64,000 nucleotides of DNA from Cryobacterium sp. Y11 (GTDB lineage Bacteria; Actinomycetota; Actinomycetes; Actinomycetales; Microbacteriaceae), in contig NZ_PJJO01000057.1 in NCBI RefSeq assembly GCF_002929535.1, positions 186,001-250,000 of the forward strand, in the 5' to 3' direction. The notes below the pieces were generated by a model. It was not told where the DNA came from. It saw only the letters and a list, made by a program, of their open reading frames with translations, and did not search any database. Positions 24,325 to 33,540 of the stretch are shown piece by piece (the first letter of the stretch is position 1; every line of letters starts with the position of its first letter). A program made the translations under genes and the position numbers.

Positions 24325-25566
24325 ATGCCTTCCACACGGAATGCCCGCTATATCGACGTGCTCAAATTGCCTCATGTTCGCTTGACTTTCCTGAGCGCGC
24401 TGGTCGGTCGCTCGGCTTATGCCCTCGTGATCTTGCCTCTGCTGTTTGCCGTGCAAGCAACGAGCGGATCCGTCGCAACGGCGGGGATCGCTGTCGCCGC
24501 GTACGGTGTCACTGCCTCATTTCTGGCGCCATTTCGCGCGCGACTCATCGATCGGCATGGACGCCGGCCGGTCTTGCTCCTCCTCTCGGTGGCTTTTGGA
24601 GGGGTGCTCATAGCCCTCGCGGTCGGAGCCTTCGCAGCGTGGACCGGTGCCACGATGGTGGTCTTGGCCGGGCTGGCGGGTTCCGTGGCTCCGCCGTTGG
24701 GGCCGGCAATGCGCGTCGCCTGGGCCGAGTTGGCGCAAGAGCCTGTCTTGCTGCGAAAGGCGCTCAGTTTCGATGCCGTCGTGGAGGAACTCCTCTATCT
24801 TGTAGGCCCGGCTGCCGCTGGCTTCGCGCTTGTAATCATCGAGCCCGGCCTGGTCTTGCTGGTTCCGGCCGTGCTGGTCGTTCTCGGAACGGGGCTGTTC
24901 GTTTCATCCCCGGCCATTCGCCACGCCCCGCGCACTCGGAATGCAGGCCACTCGACGTCTGCACCGTCCACCGTTCGAGGCCCTACGCTGCTCGGAAACA
25001 CGCATTTCATCGGGCTGCTGCTGCCAGCTTTGGTCGCGGGCCTGGTGTCGGGCAACCTGACGATCGCGATTCCTGCCGCCTTTCCGGGCACCAGCGGTAC
25101 GGCCGCAGCCGGGATCGTCCTCGGCCTATTCGCTGGGGGGAGCGCGGTGGGCGGGCTGATCTTTGGTGCGCTGCAGGTTCCGGGGCGCGCCCGGTTCCAG
25201 GTTATTGCTATCGCGGTAATTCTTGTGGCGCTCTCGTCAGCGATCGGCTTGACGGGTAACACTGTGTGGATGACCGTGACCGTCGTGGGCGCTGGCGCCT
25301 TCTTTTCGCCGGTGATGATCGTGGCCTATTTTGCTGCCAATGATTTCGGCGGCGACCATCGCAGAACTGAATCGACAACGTGGGTCAATACCAGCCACAA
25401 TATTGGCGCCGCTGCCGGAAGTGCACTGGCCGGAATCGTGGTTCAGATCGCCGGGGTGAACGCATCCTTCCTGGCGATCGGAGCACTAGCCGTGCTTATT
25501 CTCACCGGGGCCTCTGTTCTGGCCTTTCGCCGGATCCAAGCACTGTCAGTAAGACTGACTCGCTGA
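24325..25566 (+). CDS. Major facilitator superfamily transporter
   Basis: 413 residues with twelve predicted membrane helices. The MFS loop 2-3 motif reads RARLIDRHGRRPVLL (D-R-x-G-R-R). The N-terminal fragment LPHVRLTFLSALVGRSAYALVILPLLFAV and the C-terminal half with FAGGSAVGGLIFGAL are typical of small-molecule efflux pumps. Start 24325 follows TTGGAG by 8 bases. The substrate is unknown. Confidence 0.85.
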   Translation: MPSTRNARYIDVLKLPHVRLTFLSALVGRSAYALVILPLLFAVQATSGSVATAGIAVAAYGVTASFLAPFRARLIDRHGRRPVLLLLSVAFGGVLIALAVGAFAAWTGATMVVLAGLAGSVAPPLGPAMRVAWAELAQEPVLLRKALSFDAVVEELLYLVGPAAAGFALVIIEPGLVLLVPAVLVVLGTGLFVSSPAIRHAPRTRNAGHSTSAPSTVRGPTLLGNTHFIGLLLPALVAGLVSGNLTIAIPAAFPGTSGTAAAGIVLGLFAGGSAVGGLIFGALQVPGRARFQVIAIAVILVALSSAIGLTGNTVWMTVTVVGAGAFFSPVMIVAYFAANDFGGDHRRTESTTWVNTSHNIGAAAGSALAGIVVQIAGVNASFLAIGALAVLILTGASVLAFRRIQALSVRLTR

Positions 25567-25966
25567 TTTTCCACCGGCTCAGTGTCACGAAGCACCTCCT
25601 TGATCCGGTCGCGTGGAGCACAGTCTCGATTCTGCTGATTGTTCTGGTCATCGTGGCGCTCGTTTCGATTATTGGCTCCAACCCCCAATCGAGATCGACC
25701 CCGAACAAACTCTCATCGCCCTGCCCAGCAAGAACCCGCTTATGCAGGCACCACTCGCACGCAACCAGCCGGCGTCAACTACGCCCGTGGCGGGTACGGC
25801 AGACCACGGCGCATCACGGGATGGCGGTATCGGCAGGCTCGACCAACGGCGTGGGGACGACCTGCGACCAGGTCGTCCCCACGACGACTACCGAAATTGA
25901 CGTTCTTGTGCACCCTGTCACCGTGGCTGGAGCCGCCGCCAGCTGCGCGTTAGGGAGTGCGAGCGG
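25567..25966. other. Intergenic region with a strong hairpin
   Basis: Between convergent MFS and emfourin genes. A frame around 25590-25680 encodes a hydrophobic stretch (VSILLIVLVIVALVSIIG) but lacks a start codon and continues into Ser/Thr-rich nonsense, so I do not call it a gene. The hairpin listed next is the only clear element. Confidence 0.55.
25851..25882. terminator. Perfect 14-bp hairpin
   Basis: GTGGGGACGACCTG (25851-25864), loop CGAC, CAGGTCGTCCCCAC (25869-25882). Very stable, and positioned between two converging genes; no T run, so possibly Rho-assisted or bidirectional. Confidence 0.65.
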
Positions 25967-26233
25967 CTACATTCCGTTGGCGGCCTTGACTCGATTGAGT
26001 AGGTCCCGCCAGGGTCCGTTCACCTGGGGCTCGGCGAGCATCACCTCGTGTGGAGCGCAGCGAATTCGGTAGGCGAACCGGTCGGGGGCTGCCACGCTGT
26101 CGGTGACGTCGTCCCACGGCAGCGAATTAAGGAATTCTGCCCAGGTGCCGGGGTCGGGCTGGTCTTCGACCCGCACTTCCCAGGTGAGGCGGATTCCCGC
26201 CATTCCTCCGCTTCTCGAGACGATGACTTTCAT
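25967..26233 (-). CDS. Emfourin-type protealysin inhibitor
   Basis: 88 residues: MKVIVSRSGGMAGIRLTWEV at the N-terminus and DRFAYRIRCAPHEVMLAEPQVNGPWRDLLNRV at the C-terminus are the pattern of the proteinaceous inhibitors (emfourin) encoded next to protealysin-like M4 proteases. Starts 9 bp after the protease stop on the same strand, so both are made from one mRNA. Role: keeping the cytoplasmic protease inactive until needed. Confidence 0.85.
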   Translation of the reverse strand: MKVIVSRSGGMAGIRLTWEVRVEDQPDPGTWAEFLNSLPWDDVTDSVAAPDRFAYRIRCAPHEVMLAEPQVNGPWRDLLNRVKAANGM

Positions 26234-26242
26234 AACGAAATG

Positions 26243-27448
26243 CTACTCCGCTGGGTGCCCGGCGGTCGGCCCGTGCGGCGTCGGCGGCCTGAGCGGTTTC
26301 ACCGGTTCGACCGTCGAAGACGGATAGGCGGGCGGAAGTGATGTGCCGGTCGTGCTCGGCGGGGGTACTGGCACGTCCCCCACCACTCCGACCGTGGCCC
26401 AGGCCCGCAAAACCGCGTCGTGGGCAGGGGAACCGTTTCCGTACAGTCGGGCTGCGGTGTCGGCCGTGGCGGCCGCGAAGGCAGCGAAGTTGCTCTGTGC
26501 GGTCAGCGCCGTTCCGGTGAGCGTGTCGTACCAAATGCGACCGGGCGTTTCCCACGCGTTCCCGCCGATGGCATCGGCGACCAGATAGAACGCCCGGTTG
26601 GGAATGCCCGAGTTGAGGTGCACTCCGCCGTTGTCGTCGTCGGTTTCGACGTAGTCTGCCATGCTGTCCGGCTGTGGATCCTTTCCCAGTACGTCGTCGT
26701 CGTAGGCCGTGCCTGGCGCTTTCATCGAGCGCAGAGCGGTTCCCTCGACGTGATCAGTGAAGAGACCTTCGCCGATCAGCCAACTTGCCTCGCTCGTGGA
26801 CTGTCCCTTCGCGTTCTGTTCGACGAGCGCTCCGAACACATCGGAGATGGACTCGTTGAGCGCTCCCGACTGGCCGTGGTAAATAAGATTTGTCGTGAAC
26901 TGGGTGACACCGTGCGTGAGTTCGTGCCCGATCACGCTCGGTGAAATTGTGAACCGGTTGAAGACCTGGCCGTCACCGTCGCCGAACACCATCCGTTCGC
27001 CGTCCCAGAACGCGTTGTCGTATTTCTGGCCGTAATGCACAGTTGCGTTCATTGGCAGCCCGCTGTCATCAATGCTGTCGCGGCCAAACCGTTTCCAAAA
27101 CAGGGCATGGGTCGCGCCGAGCCCGTCATACGCCTCGGTGACGGCCGAGTCGGTTCCCGCGGGCTGACCCTCGCTTCGTACCCGGCGTCCGGGCAGGCGC
27201 TCCTGGCCGCCGGCATCCGAGATGGTGCGATCGGATTCCCCGGGCGTGCGGGTGGGAACGTTGCGCGCTCCCGGTTGAGCCAGTGGATGCGTTCCATCAC
27301 GCAGTTGCCGAATCCGAGAGTCCCGCAACAGGGAGTCCCTGGCAGCAGCGGCGGCGTGCGCGAATCGGGGATCGTCGAGTTTGGCCAACCGCGTGAGTAG
27401 GTACGGCGGAACGATCGTGCAGTCTGCGGTGATCAGCGGAGTGTCCAT
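26243..27448 (-). CDS. Protealysin-like M4 metalloprotease
   Basis: 401 residues. A short propeptide with the PPY motif (CTIVPPYLLTRLAK) and no signal peptide, as in protealysins, then the M4 catalytic domain: zinc motif HELTH at residues 175-179, third ligand E199 in GALNESISDVFGALVE, and SGIPNRAFYLVA..IGGNAWETPGRIWYDTL in the helical half. The C-terminal ~45 residues are Pro-rich and unusual. Family members are thermolysin-like; protealysins act in the cytoplasm or are released unconventionally. Operon with the emfourin gene. Confidence 0.9.
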   Translation of the reverse strand: MDTPLITADCTIVPPYLLTRLAKLDDPRFAHAAAAARDSLLRDSRIRQLRDGTHPLAQPGARNVPTRTPGESDRTISDAGGQERLPGRRVRSEGQPAGTDSAVTEAYDGLGATHALFWKRFGRDSIDDSGLPMNATVHYGQKYDNAFWDGERMVFGDGDGQVFNRFTISPSVIGHELTHGVTQFTTNLIYHGQSGALNESISDVFGALVEQNAKGQSTSEASWLIGEGLFTDHVEGTALRSMKAPGTAYDDDVLGKDPQPDSMADYVETDDDNGGVHLNSGIPNRAFYLVADAIGGNAWETPGRIWYDTLTGTALTAQSNFAAFAAATADTAARLYGNGSPAHDAVLRAWATVGVVGDVPVPPPSTTGTSLPPAYPSSTVEPVKPLRPPTPHGPTAGHPAE

Positions 27449-27505
27449 GTGCAGAGTCTGGCACCGGCCACGGACATTGCAACAGCGCGGATGTTACCGG
27501 ATGCA

Positions 27506-27511
27506 TAGACT
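27506..27511 (+). promoter_or_regulatory. -10 box of a leaderless promoter (TAGACT)
   Basis: TAGACT ends 6 bases before the ATG at 27518. Confidence 0.5.
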
Positions 27512-27517
27512 CGCCTC

Positions 27518-28423
27518 ATGCGTTGTGGAATCGTCATTCTCCCGCAAGACCCGTGGTCGCGTGCGCGCGCGAAGTGGCTCGGTGCCGAGCAGTTCGGCTT
27601 CGACCATGCCTGGACCTACGACCACCTGTCGTGGCGGTCGCTTGCCGATGAACCGTGGAATGCGACCATTCCGATCCTGACCGCGGCGGCGGCCGTGACC
27701 GAACGCATTGCGCTTGGCACCTTTGTCTCGTCACCGAACTTTCGGCATCCGGTGCCGTTCGCCAAGGATCTGGCGACCGTCGACGACGTGTCGAACGGGC
27801 GGTTTCTGCTGGGCGTCGGGTCGGGCGGCACCGGATTCGACGCCACCGTTCTGGGGCAGCCGGAGCTGACGCCGCGGCTTCGGCACGAACGTTTCGCCGA
27901 ATTCGTTACCGACCTCGACCTGCTACTGCGCGGAGAGCCGGAGGGCTCCACCGCGGGAATCAGTTTCGCGGGCGAGTGGTACACGGCCGTCAACGCTCGC
28001 ATGGTGCCGGTCCGGCCGGTAGCTCCTGAGCGCCAACGCATGCCATTTATTATCGCCGCGAACGGCACCAAAGGCCTCGGGCTCGTCAGTCGCTTCGGGC
28101 AGGGCTGGGTGACGACCGGCCAGGAAGGAACAACAGGCCAGGCGTGGTGGGCGAGCGTTCGTGGTCTCACGCATCGGCTGGACGACGTTGCGAGCATCGC
28201 GGGCCGCGACCCGGCGACCATCGACCGCTACCTCTCGCTCGATAGTGGCGGAACATATTCCTTACACAGCATGAATGCCTTTGAGGATGCCGTCGGTCGC
28301 GCCAGCGAGCTCGGTTTCACCGATGTGATCAGCCATTGGCCCCGCGAAAGCGGCATCTACGCTGGCGACGCTTCCACCCTCGAAGCGGTCGCGGGTACGC
28401 TCGACCGGCTTCGGGGTGCGTAA
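27518..28423 (+). CDS. Luciferase-like (LLM class) flavin oxidoreductase 1
   Basis: 301 residues, TIM-barrel bacterial luciferase fold: WLGAEQFGFDHAWTYDHLSWR at the N-terminus, IALGTFVSSPNFRHPVPFAKDLATVDDVSNGRFLLGVGSGG for the flavin/F420 site, and ITYSLHSMNAF..ELGFTDVISHWPRESG near the end. Such proteins use FMN or F420; which cofactor cannot be decided here. Single gene, divergent from the protease. Confidence 0.87.
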   Translation: MRCGIVILPQDPWSRARAKWLGAEQFGFDHAWTYDHLSWRSLADEPWNATIPILTAAAAVTERIALGTFVSSPNFRHPVPFAKDLATVDDVSNGRFLLGVGSGGTGFDATVLGQPELTPRLRHERFAEFVTDLDLLLRGEPEGSTAGISFAGEWYTAVNARMVPVRPVAPERQRMPFIIAANGTKGLGLVSRFGQGWVTTGQEGTTGQAWWASVRGLTHRLDDVASIAGRDPATIDRYLSLDSGGTYSLHSMNAFEDAVGRASELGFTDVISHWPRESGIYAGDASTLEAVAGTLDRLRGA

Positions 28424-28487
28424 CAGTTGTGCACGGCGCACACTGACATATACGCCGGTCATTCCGGGTATACACGCAGCGGATGTC

Positions 28488-28493
28488 TAGGCT
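28488..28493 (+). promoter_or_regulatory. -10 box of a leaderless promoter (TAGGCT)
   Basis: TAGGCT ends 6 bases before the ATG at 28500. Confidence 0.5.
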
Positions 28494-28499
28494 GGGTCT

Positions 28500-29621
28500 A
28501 TGCGCGCACAAGACGACCACACACCATCGGTTCCTCGCACCCCACTGAACGACCATCTCGGCTGGCTCGGATTGCGCAGTGGACAGATTCTGCTGTTCAT
28601 CGTCCTCGCTTCCGCCGTCATTTATGGCCTCGTGCAGCTCAAGCTTGTTGTCATCCCGGTGCTAATCGCCATCATTCTTGCCTCCGCGCTCAGCCCGGTT
28701 ATAAACGCACTGCGTAAGCGCGGCGTCGCGGCAATCCTGGCCACCTGGATCACCCTGCTCGGCGGCATCACCGTGTTCGGCGGCATCATCACGCTCATCG
28801 TCTTCGCTGTGCGCGACCAGTGGAACGAGCTATTCTCCTCCGCCTCAGAGGGCATCGACAAACTCCAGCAGTTTCTCATCGACGGACCGATCGAGGTCAA
28901 CGAGCAACAGATCAACGACGCCCGCAATGGTGTTGTCGACTTTCTGACCAGCAGCCAGTTCGGCACCGGGGCGCTGGCCGGGGCATCCGCTGTCTTCGAG
29001 TTGGTCACCGGCGCCGTGCTGCTGGTTGTCATATTGTTCTTCTTTCTTAAAGACGGCGGCCAGATCTGGAACTTCTTTCTGACCCCGTTCACAGGCGAGC
29101 GCCTCGCCCGCGGACGCCGCATCGGCCACACCTCGCTGCGGGTGCTCGGCGGCTACGTGCGCGGCACGGCGATCGTTGCCGCCGTTGATGCCACGGCAAT
29201 CGGCATCGGACTGGCCATCCTGCAGGTGCCGCTGGCCCTGCCACTAGCCATCATCGTCTTTCTCGGAGCGTTCATCCCCCTGATCGGTGCGACCGCCGCT
29301 GGCGTTCTCGCAGCCCTGGTCGCCCTCGTCGCGAGCGGGCCGGTTGTGGCGCTCATCGTGCTCATCATCGTGATCGCCGTCAACCAGCTCGAGGGCAATT
29401 TTTTGCAGCCGGTCGTCATGGCGCAGTCACTCAAACTGCATCCGCTCGTTATTCTGGTCGGCTTGACGGCTGGAACTATCCTCGGTGGCATCGTCGGAGC
29501 CGTGCTTTCGGTGCCGATAGCTGCCGTCGCCTGGGCCATCGCCAAGGCATGGAATTCACCGGAGACCCCGCGCCCTGTGCCGCCGGTGAATCAATCGAAA
29601 CGTCGCGTTCGCAAGCGCTAA
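28500..29621 (+). CDS. AI-2E family transporter, short form
   Basis: 373 residues with about eight membrane helices. The same landmarks as the first copy: VILFFFLKDGGQIWNFF, IGIGLAILQVPLALPLAIIVFLGAFIPLIGATAAG, and NQLEGNFLQPVVMAQSLKLHPLVILVG. It lacks the long Arg-rich N-terminus of the copy at 10.9 kb. Function (signal export or ion antiport) is not determined. The kinase/aminotransferase fusion gene starts 36 bp downstream on the same strand. Confidence 0.88.
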   Translation: MRAQDDHTPSVPRTPLNDHLGWLGLRSGQILLFIVLASAVIYGLVQLKLVVIPVLIAIILASALSPVINALRKRGVAAILATWITLLGGITVFGGIITLIVFAVRDQWNELFSSASEGIDKLQQFLIDGPIEVNEQQINDARNGVVDFLTSSQFGTGALAGASAVFELVTGAVLLVVILFFFLKDGGQIWNFFLTPFTGERLARGRRIGHTSLRVLGGYVRGTAIVAAVDATAIGIGLAILQVPLALPLAIIVFLGAFIPLIGATAAGVLAALVALVASGPVVALIVLIIVIAVNQLEGNFLQPVVMAQSLKLHPLVILVGLTAGTILGGIVGAVLSVPIAAVAWAIAKAWNSPETPRPVPPVNQSKRRVRKR

Positions 29622-29657
29622 TCTGCATTCCGCTGCCGCCCGCGTGACTGGAGAACC

Positions 29658-32609
29658 ATGACAGAGCCGAGTCCATTTCATCTCCCGCGCCCGCGATTGT
29701 CACTGGCGCAGGCTGCCCTGCTCGCCCGCGAACGGTTCGGTGTCGGGGGAGCTGTCACGGAGCTCGGCAGCCACCAAGACCGCAACTTTCGTATTCAAAC
29801 GGATGCCGCCACGTTCGTTCTGAAGGTCTCCAACCCGGCCATTGCGCGCGTCGAACTCGAGGCGCAGAACGCCGCTCTGGCGCACCTGCACGGCATCGGC
29901 CTCGATCTGGCGGTCGCCCTGCCCGGGATCGACGGCGGCGCGATGCAGCGAGTCACGATCGACGAGCAAACCCTTGACCTACGCCTGTTCAGCTATATAG
30001 AGGGAAAGCCGCTGGCCGACTCGCCCCGACTGACGGGCGAGCAAATCCGCTCGCTCGGCGACGTAGCCGGGCGCATCAGTCGTGGCCTCCACAACTTCGA
30101 CCACCCAGGAACCGACCGCGTTTTGCAGTGGGACCTGCGCCGCGGCGGGGAGGTGATCGATGCACTCCTCGACTTCGTTGACGACGACAACCGCCGCGAT
30201 CGCGTGCGGGGGGTCACCGATGCGGTCAGGCACCGGCTCGAGCTGGCCGCTCGTGACCTACGAGTGCAGACGATTCATGGTGATCTGACCGACGACAACG
30301 TCGTCAGTCACGGAACTGATAGCGAATCGGCCGACACGATCACCGGCGTCATCGACTTTGGCGACGTGGCCCAGGGCTGGCTCGTGGCCGAGCTCGCCGC
30401 GACCTGCGCCTGTGTTCTCTACCGCAGCCAGCAGTATCCGCTCGCCATACTGGACACGATCAGGGCCTTCGCCGCACAGGTTCCGCTGACCGATAGCGAA
30501 ATCAGTGCTCTCTGGCCGTTGATCGTGCTGCGCTGCGCCGTGCTCGTCGTCAGCGGCGAACAGCAGGTGCGCTTGGACGGTGACAATGACTACGCCGACG
30601 CGAACCGCGCCCGCGAGTGGCGCGCGTTCGAGACCGCCGCCGACCTCGATGGTGCCGAGGTTGAAGCCCTCATTCGGTTCACGCTGACCGACGTTGACGC
30701 GCCGAAAATATCCACCGAGCACCCCGCCGCAGGCCCGCTCGATCCGGCGGCGATTATCGACCTGTCCGTGACCAGCGCCCTTTTGGACGCGGGCGTCTGG
30801 CTGGATTCGGGTATCGACGAGCGCGTTGCAGCGGATGCCGCGGCCAGCCTCGGCCACGCCGTCACCCGCTACGGGGAATTCCGACTCTCCCAAACCCGCA
30901 TCAACACGGCCCAGGAATCGGCCACCCTTGCCCTCGGCGTCGAGCTGTATCTCCCGGCCGGAAGTGCGATCATCGCGCCGATCGACGCGATCGTCGTCGT
31001 CGTCGATCCTGGCACGGTGCGGCTCGAGGCGCCCGACTACGACCTCTGGCTGACTGGCCTTGACACGACTGACCTCGACGGCCAAGCCGTCGAGGCAGGC
31101 ACGGTCGTTGGCACGGCACTCGGCACCGTCGCACCGAGCCCTGATGGCACGGCCGCAGCCCGGCTCGGCAGTCATCTGGCCCAAGTGACCGTACAGATCA
31201 GCCGGCTCCGCGGCATCCGCCCGCCGTTTTTCGCACCGCCGTCAAGCGCTGCGCTCTGGCAGCGAGTCTGCCCGGACCCGTCAGCGCTGCTCGGGCTCGA
31301 ACCGACCAGCCCACTGGCCGATCCCGACGCCCTGTTACAGCGCCGCGACCAGTCCTTTGCGCGCGTGCAGGAACACTACTATCAGGCCCCGCCGCAGATC
31401 GAACGCGGGTGGAAACATCATCTCATCGACACTCACGGGCAGTCCTACGTCGATATGGTCAACAATGTCACGACCGTCGGACACGGACATCCGCGCATTG
31501 CCGAGGCCGCGCGCAGCCAGTGGTCGCTACTCAATACCAACTCGCGTTTTCACTACGAAGAGCTCGTGCGCTTCACTGAACGCCTCGCCGAGCTCGCCCC
31601 CGACCCGCTCGATACCGTTTTTCTGGTCAACAGCGGCACCGAGGCCGTCGACCTCGCCCTGCGCCTCGCCCTCAGCTACACCGGCCAGAACACCGTGCTG
31701 GCCGTTCGGGAGGCTTATCACGGTTGGTCGATGGCAGCGGATGCCGTTTCCTCCTCGGTTGCGGACAATCCTCGGGCACTCGGTACCCGGCCCGACTGGG
31801 TGCACCTATTGGAGGCGCCGAACGCCGTGCGCGGTAAGTATCGGGGCATGCAGTCGGCTCCGCAGTACCTTGACGATCTCGACGGCGATCTGCAGAACCT
31901 CGACGACGCGGGTCGCACCATCGCGGCGTTCATCGCCGAACCGGTGTTCGGCAATGCGGGCGGCGTGCTGCTGCCAGACGGATACTTGGCCGGCGTCTAT
32001 GAGAAGGTGCGTGCCCGCGGCGGACTCTGCATCGCCGACGAAGTGCAGGTGAGCTATGGACGCCTCGGCAAACACTTCTGGGGGACAGAGCAGCAAGACG
32101 TGGTTCCGGACATTATCACCATCGCCAAAGCGATGGGCAACGGGCATCCGCTCGGAGCGGTCATCACCCGCCGTGATATTGCGGAACGTTTTGCTGAGGA
32201 GGGACCGTTTTTCTCCTCGGCCGGTGGAAGCCCCCTCAGTTGCCGCATCGGCCTGACCGTGCTCGACATTATGCGCGACGAAGGCCTGCAGCAAAACGCC
32301 GACGTCGTCGGCAGACACCTGAAGCACGGGCTGGAACAGCTCGGCGAACGATTCAATATTGTCGGCGCCGTCTATGGAATGGGGCTGTACCTCGGCGTTG
32401 AACTCGTAAGTGACCGGCGGGCCTTCACCCCGGCGACGGGCGCCGCTGCCCGGCTCTGTGACGAGCTGTTAGTGCGGGGCTGCATCGTGCAACCCACCGG
32501 CGACTTCAAAAACGTGCTCAAGATCAAGCCGCCGCTGTGCCTCACCATCGACAGTGCCGATCACTTTCTGGCCGCATTAGCCGACGCGCTCGAGCACTCA
32601 GACTCGTGA
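29658..32609 (+). CDS. Three-domain fusion: APH-type kinase, M23-like domain, class III aminotransferase
   Basis: 983 residues. Residues ~20-330: aminoglycoside phosphotransferase/hydroxylysine kinase fold, with HGDLTDDNVV near 207 and GVIDFGDV near 231 as catalytic motifs. Residues ~400-530: M23 peptidase-like beta domain (LGVELYLPAGSAIIAPIDA) lacking the zinc HxH. Residues ~565-983: class III PLP enzyme with SGTEAVDLALRLA, EPVFGNAGG, ADEVQVSYGR and Lys824 in TIAKAMGNGHPLGA. By analogy with the human kinase/phospholyase pair for hydroxylysine (or phosphoethanolamine), one chain may phosphorylate an amino alcohol and then eliminate phosphate. The middle domain role is unknown. RBS GGAG ~9 bases upstream. 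Confidence 0.88.
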   Translation: MTEPSPFHLPRPRLSLAQAALLARERFGVGGAVTELGSHQDRNFRIQTDAATFVLKVSNPAIARVELEAQNAALAHLHGIGLDLAVALPGIDGGAMQRVTIDEQTLDLRLFSYIEGKPLADSPRLTGEQIRSLGDVAGRISRGLHNFDHPGTDRVLQWDLRRGGEVIDALLDFVDDDNRRDRVRGVTDAVRHRLELAARDLRVQTIHGDLTDDNVVSHGTDSESADTITGVIDFGDVAQGWLVAELAATCACVLYRSQQYPLAILDTIRAFAAQVPLTDSEISALWPLIVLRCAVLVVSGEQQVRLDGDNDYADANRAREWRAFETAADLDGAEVEALIRFTLTDVDAPKISTEHPAAGPLDPAAIIDLSVTSALLDAGVWLDSGIDERVAADAAASLGHAVTRYGEFRLSQTRINTAQESATLALGVELYLPAGSAIIAPIDAIVVVVDPGTVRLEAPDYDLWLTGLDTTDLDGQAVEAGTVVGTALGTVAPSPDGTAAARLGSHLAQVTVQISRLRGIRPPFFAPPSSAALWQRVCPDPSALLGLEPTSPLADPDALLQRRDQSFARVQEHYYQAPPQIERGWKHHLIDTHGQSYVDMVNNVTTVGHGHPRIAEAARSQWSLLNTNSRFHYEELVRFTERLAELAPDPLDTVFLVNSGTEAVDLALRLALSYTGQNTVLAVREAYHGWSMAADAVSSSVADNPRALGTRPDWVHLLEAPNAVRGKYRGMQSAPQYLDDLDGDLQNLDDAGRTIAAFIAEPVFGNAGGVLLPDGYLAGVYEKVRARGGLCIADEVQVSYGRLGKHFWGTEQQDVVPDIITIAKAMGNGHPLGAVITRRDIAERFAEEGPFFSSAGGSPLSCRIGLTVLDIMRDEGLQQNADVVGRHLKHGLEQLGERFNIVGAVYGMGLYLGVELVSDRRAFTPATGAAARLCDELLVRGCIVQPTGDFKNVLKIKPPLCLTIDSADHFLAALADALEHSDS

Positions 32610-32632
32610 GCGGCCAGACGGATGCCGGCGGG

Positions 32633-32965
32633 CTAGCGCCGCATCTTGGCGGTGGTGATCGGTGACGGCACAGGCTCGGCGATGAGGACCAGGCCGCCGG
32701 TGCTGTTGGCCGAGAGCATGAGCGCTTCGATCCATTCTCGGTTGATTGCGGGAGTGCGGCTGCCGAAGTAGCGGTAGTGCAGGGTGCTGGTCGGGTCGAG
32801 CCAGATTGCGCTGCGCCCGCTACCTTCATCGGCGGAATCAGACCAGGTGAAGATGAAACTTTCCCGCCGACGCAGTTTGGTGCTGATCACGATCTGCAGA
32901 TGCGTCAGGGCGCGGTCATCGAAGTTGATGACGATGCCCTGATTACCGTAGAGCAGCGTTCCCAT
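32633..32965 (-). CDS. DUF7882 family protein
   Basis: 110 residues, a small beta-rich protein: MGTLLYGNQGIVINFDDRALTHLQIVISTKLRRRESFIFTW, then GRSAIWLDPTSTLHYRYFGSRTPAINREWIEALMLSANSTGGLVL. This type is widespread in Microbacteriaceae, often mislabelled as ATP-dependent DNA ligase, and has no known function. It supports the taxonomic placement. Convergent with the fusion gene. Confidence 0.85.
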   Translation of the reverse strand: MGTLLYGNQGIVINFDDRALTHLQIVISTKLRRRESFIFTWSDSADEGSGRSAIWLDPTSTLHYRYFGSRTPAINREWIEALMLSANSTGGLVLIAEPVPSPITTAKMRR

Positions 32966-33077
32966 TTGTGTACCCCCACTGGATTATCTCCTCACTGTAG
33001 CGCTAGGTGCGGGAGGGGACAGACAGGGTGATCCACGCCGAATTCGCCCGGGTGGCCGCTCCGGGAGCTTATTCTGC

Positions 33078-33083
33078 TAAAGT
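33078..33083 (+). promoter_or_regulatory. Candidate -10 box (TAAAGT) for rpsO
   Basis: TAAAGT 90 bp before the rpsO start implies a leader of ~85 nt, room for S15 autoregulation of its own mRNA; no -35 is obvious. Confidence 0.4.
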
Positions 33084-33173
33084 ATGAAGGTTGCCGTTCA
33101 ACGGCCGCGGATAAAGAGAGCTCAGGCATTTGGCCAAGGGCACCGCGCAGTGAGAGAAAGGGGATCCCACTTT

Positions 33174-33443
33174 ATGGCACTCGAACCAGATGCTAAGAAG
33201 GCGATCATCGAAAAGTACGCTACCCACCCAGGCGACACCGGGTCCCCGGAAGTTCAGATTGCCATGCTCACGCAGCGCATTCTCGACCTCACGGAGCACC
33301 TGAAAGAGCACAAGCACGACCACCACTCACGTCGTGGCCTGCTTCTTATGGTTGGTCAGCGTCGCCGTCTGCTCGGCTACCTGTCGGACATCGATATCAC
33401 TCGGTACCGCACACTGATCGGCAGCCTCGGCCTGCGTCGCTAA
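33174..33443 (+). CDS. rpsO: 30S ribosomal protein S15
   Basis: 89 residues, exact family length and start ([55 protein letters not shown] at the end). Binds 16S rRNA helices 20-22 in early 30S assembly. In many bacteria rpsO and pnp are adjacent; here about 6.5 kb with five transport and redox genes lies between them. Preceded by AAAGGGGA and followed by a strong terminator. Confidence 0.97.
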   Translation: MALEPDAKKAIIEKYATHPGDTGSPEVQIAMLTQRILDLTEHLKEHKHDHHSRRGLLLMVGQRRRLLGYLSDIDITRYRTLIGSLGLRR

Positions 33444-33500
33444 TTTCCCGCAATTAATCTGCAGGAAGAAACGCAGCGTTGATAACGCGAACTTCTTACA

Positions 33501-33540
33501 AACGGGTCGTCACCTTTCGGGTGGCGGCCCGTTCTGTTTA
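33501..33540 (+). terminator. rpsO terminator
   Basis: AACGGGTCGTCACC (33501-33514) pairs with GGTGGCGGCCCGTT (33520-33533) with two G-U pairs and a TTTCG loop, followed by CTGTTTA. Confidence 0.8.

Noticed and set aside
25583..26072. Membrane protein gene after the MFS pump
   Set aside because: A hydrophobic stretch exists but there is no start codon in frame near it and the rest lacks protein-like character; the 25851-25882 hairpin lies inside it.
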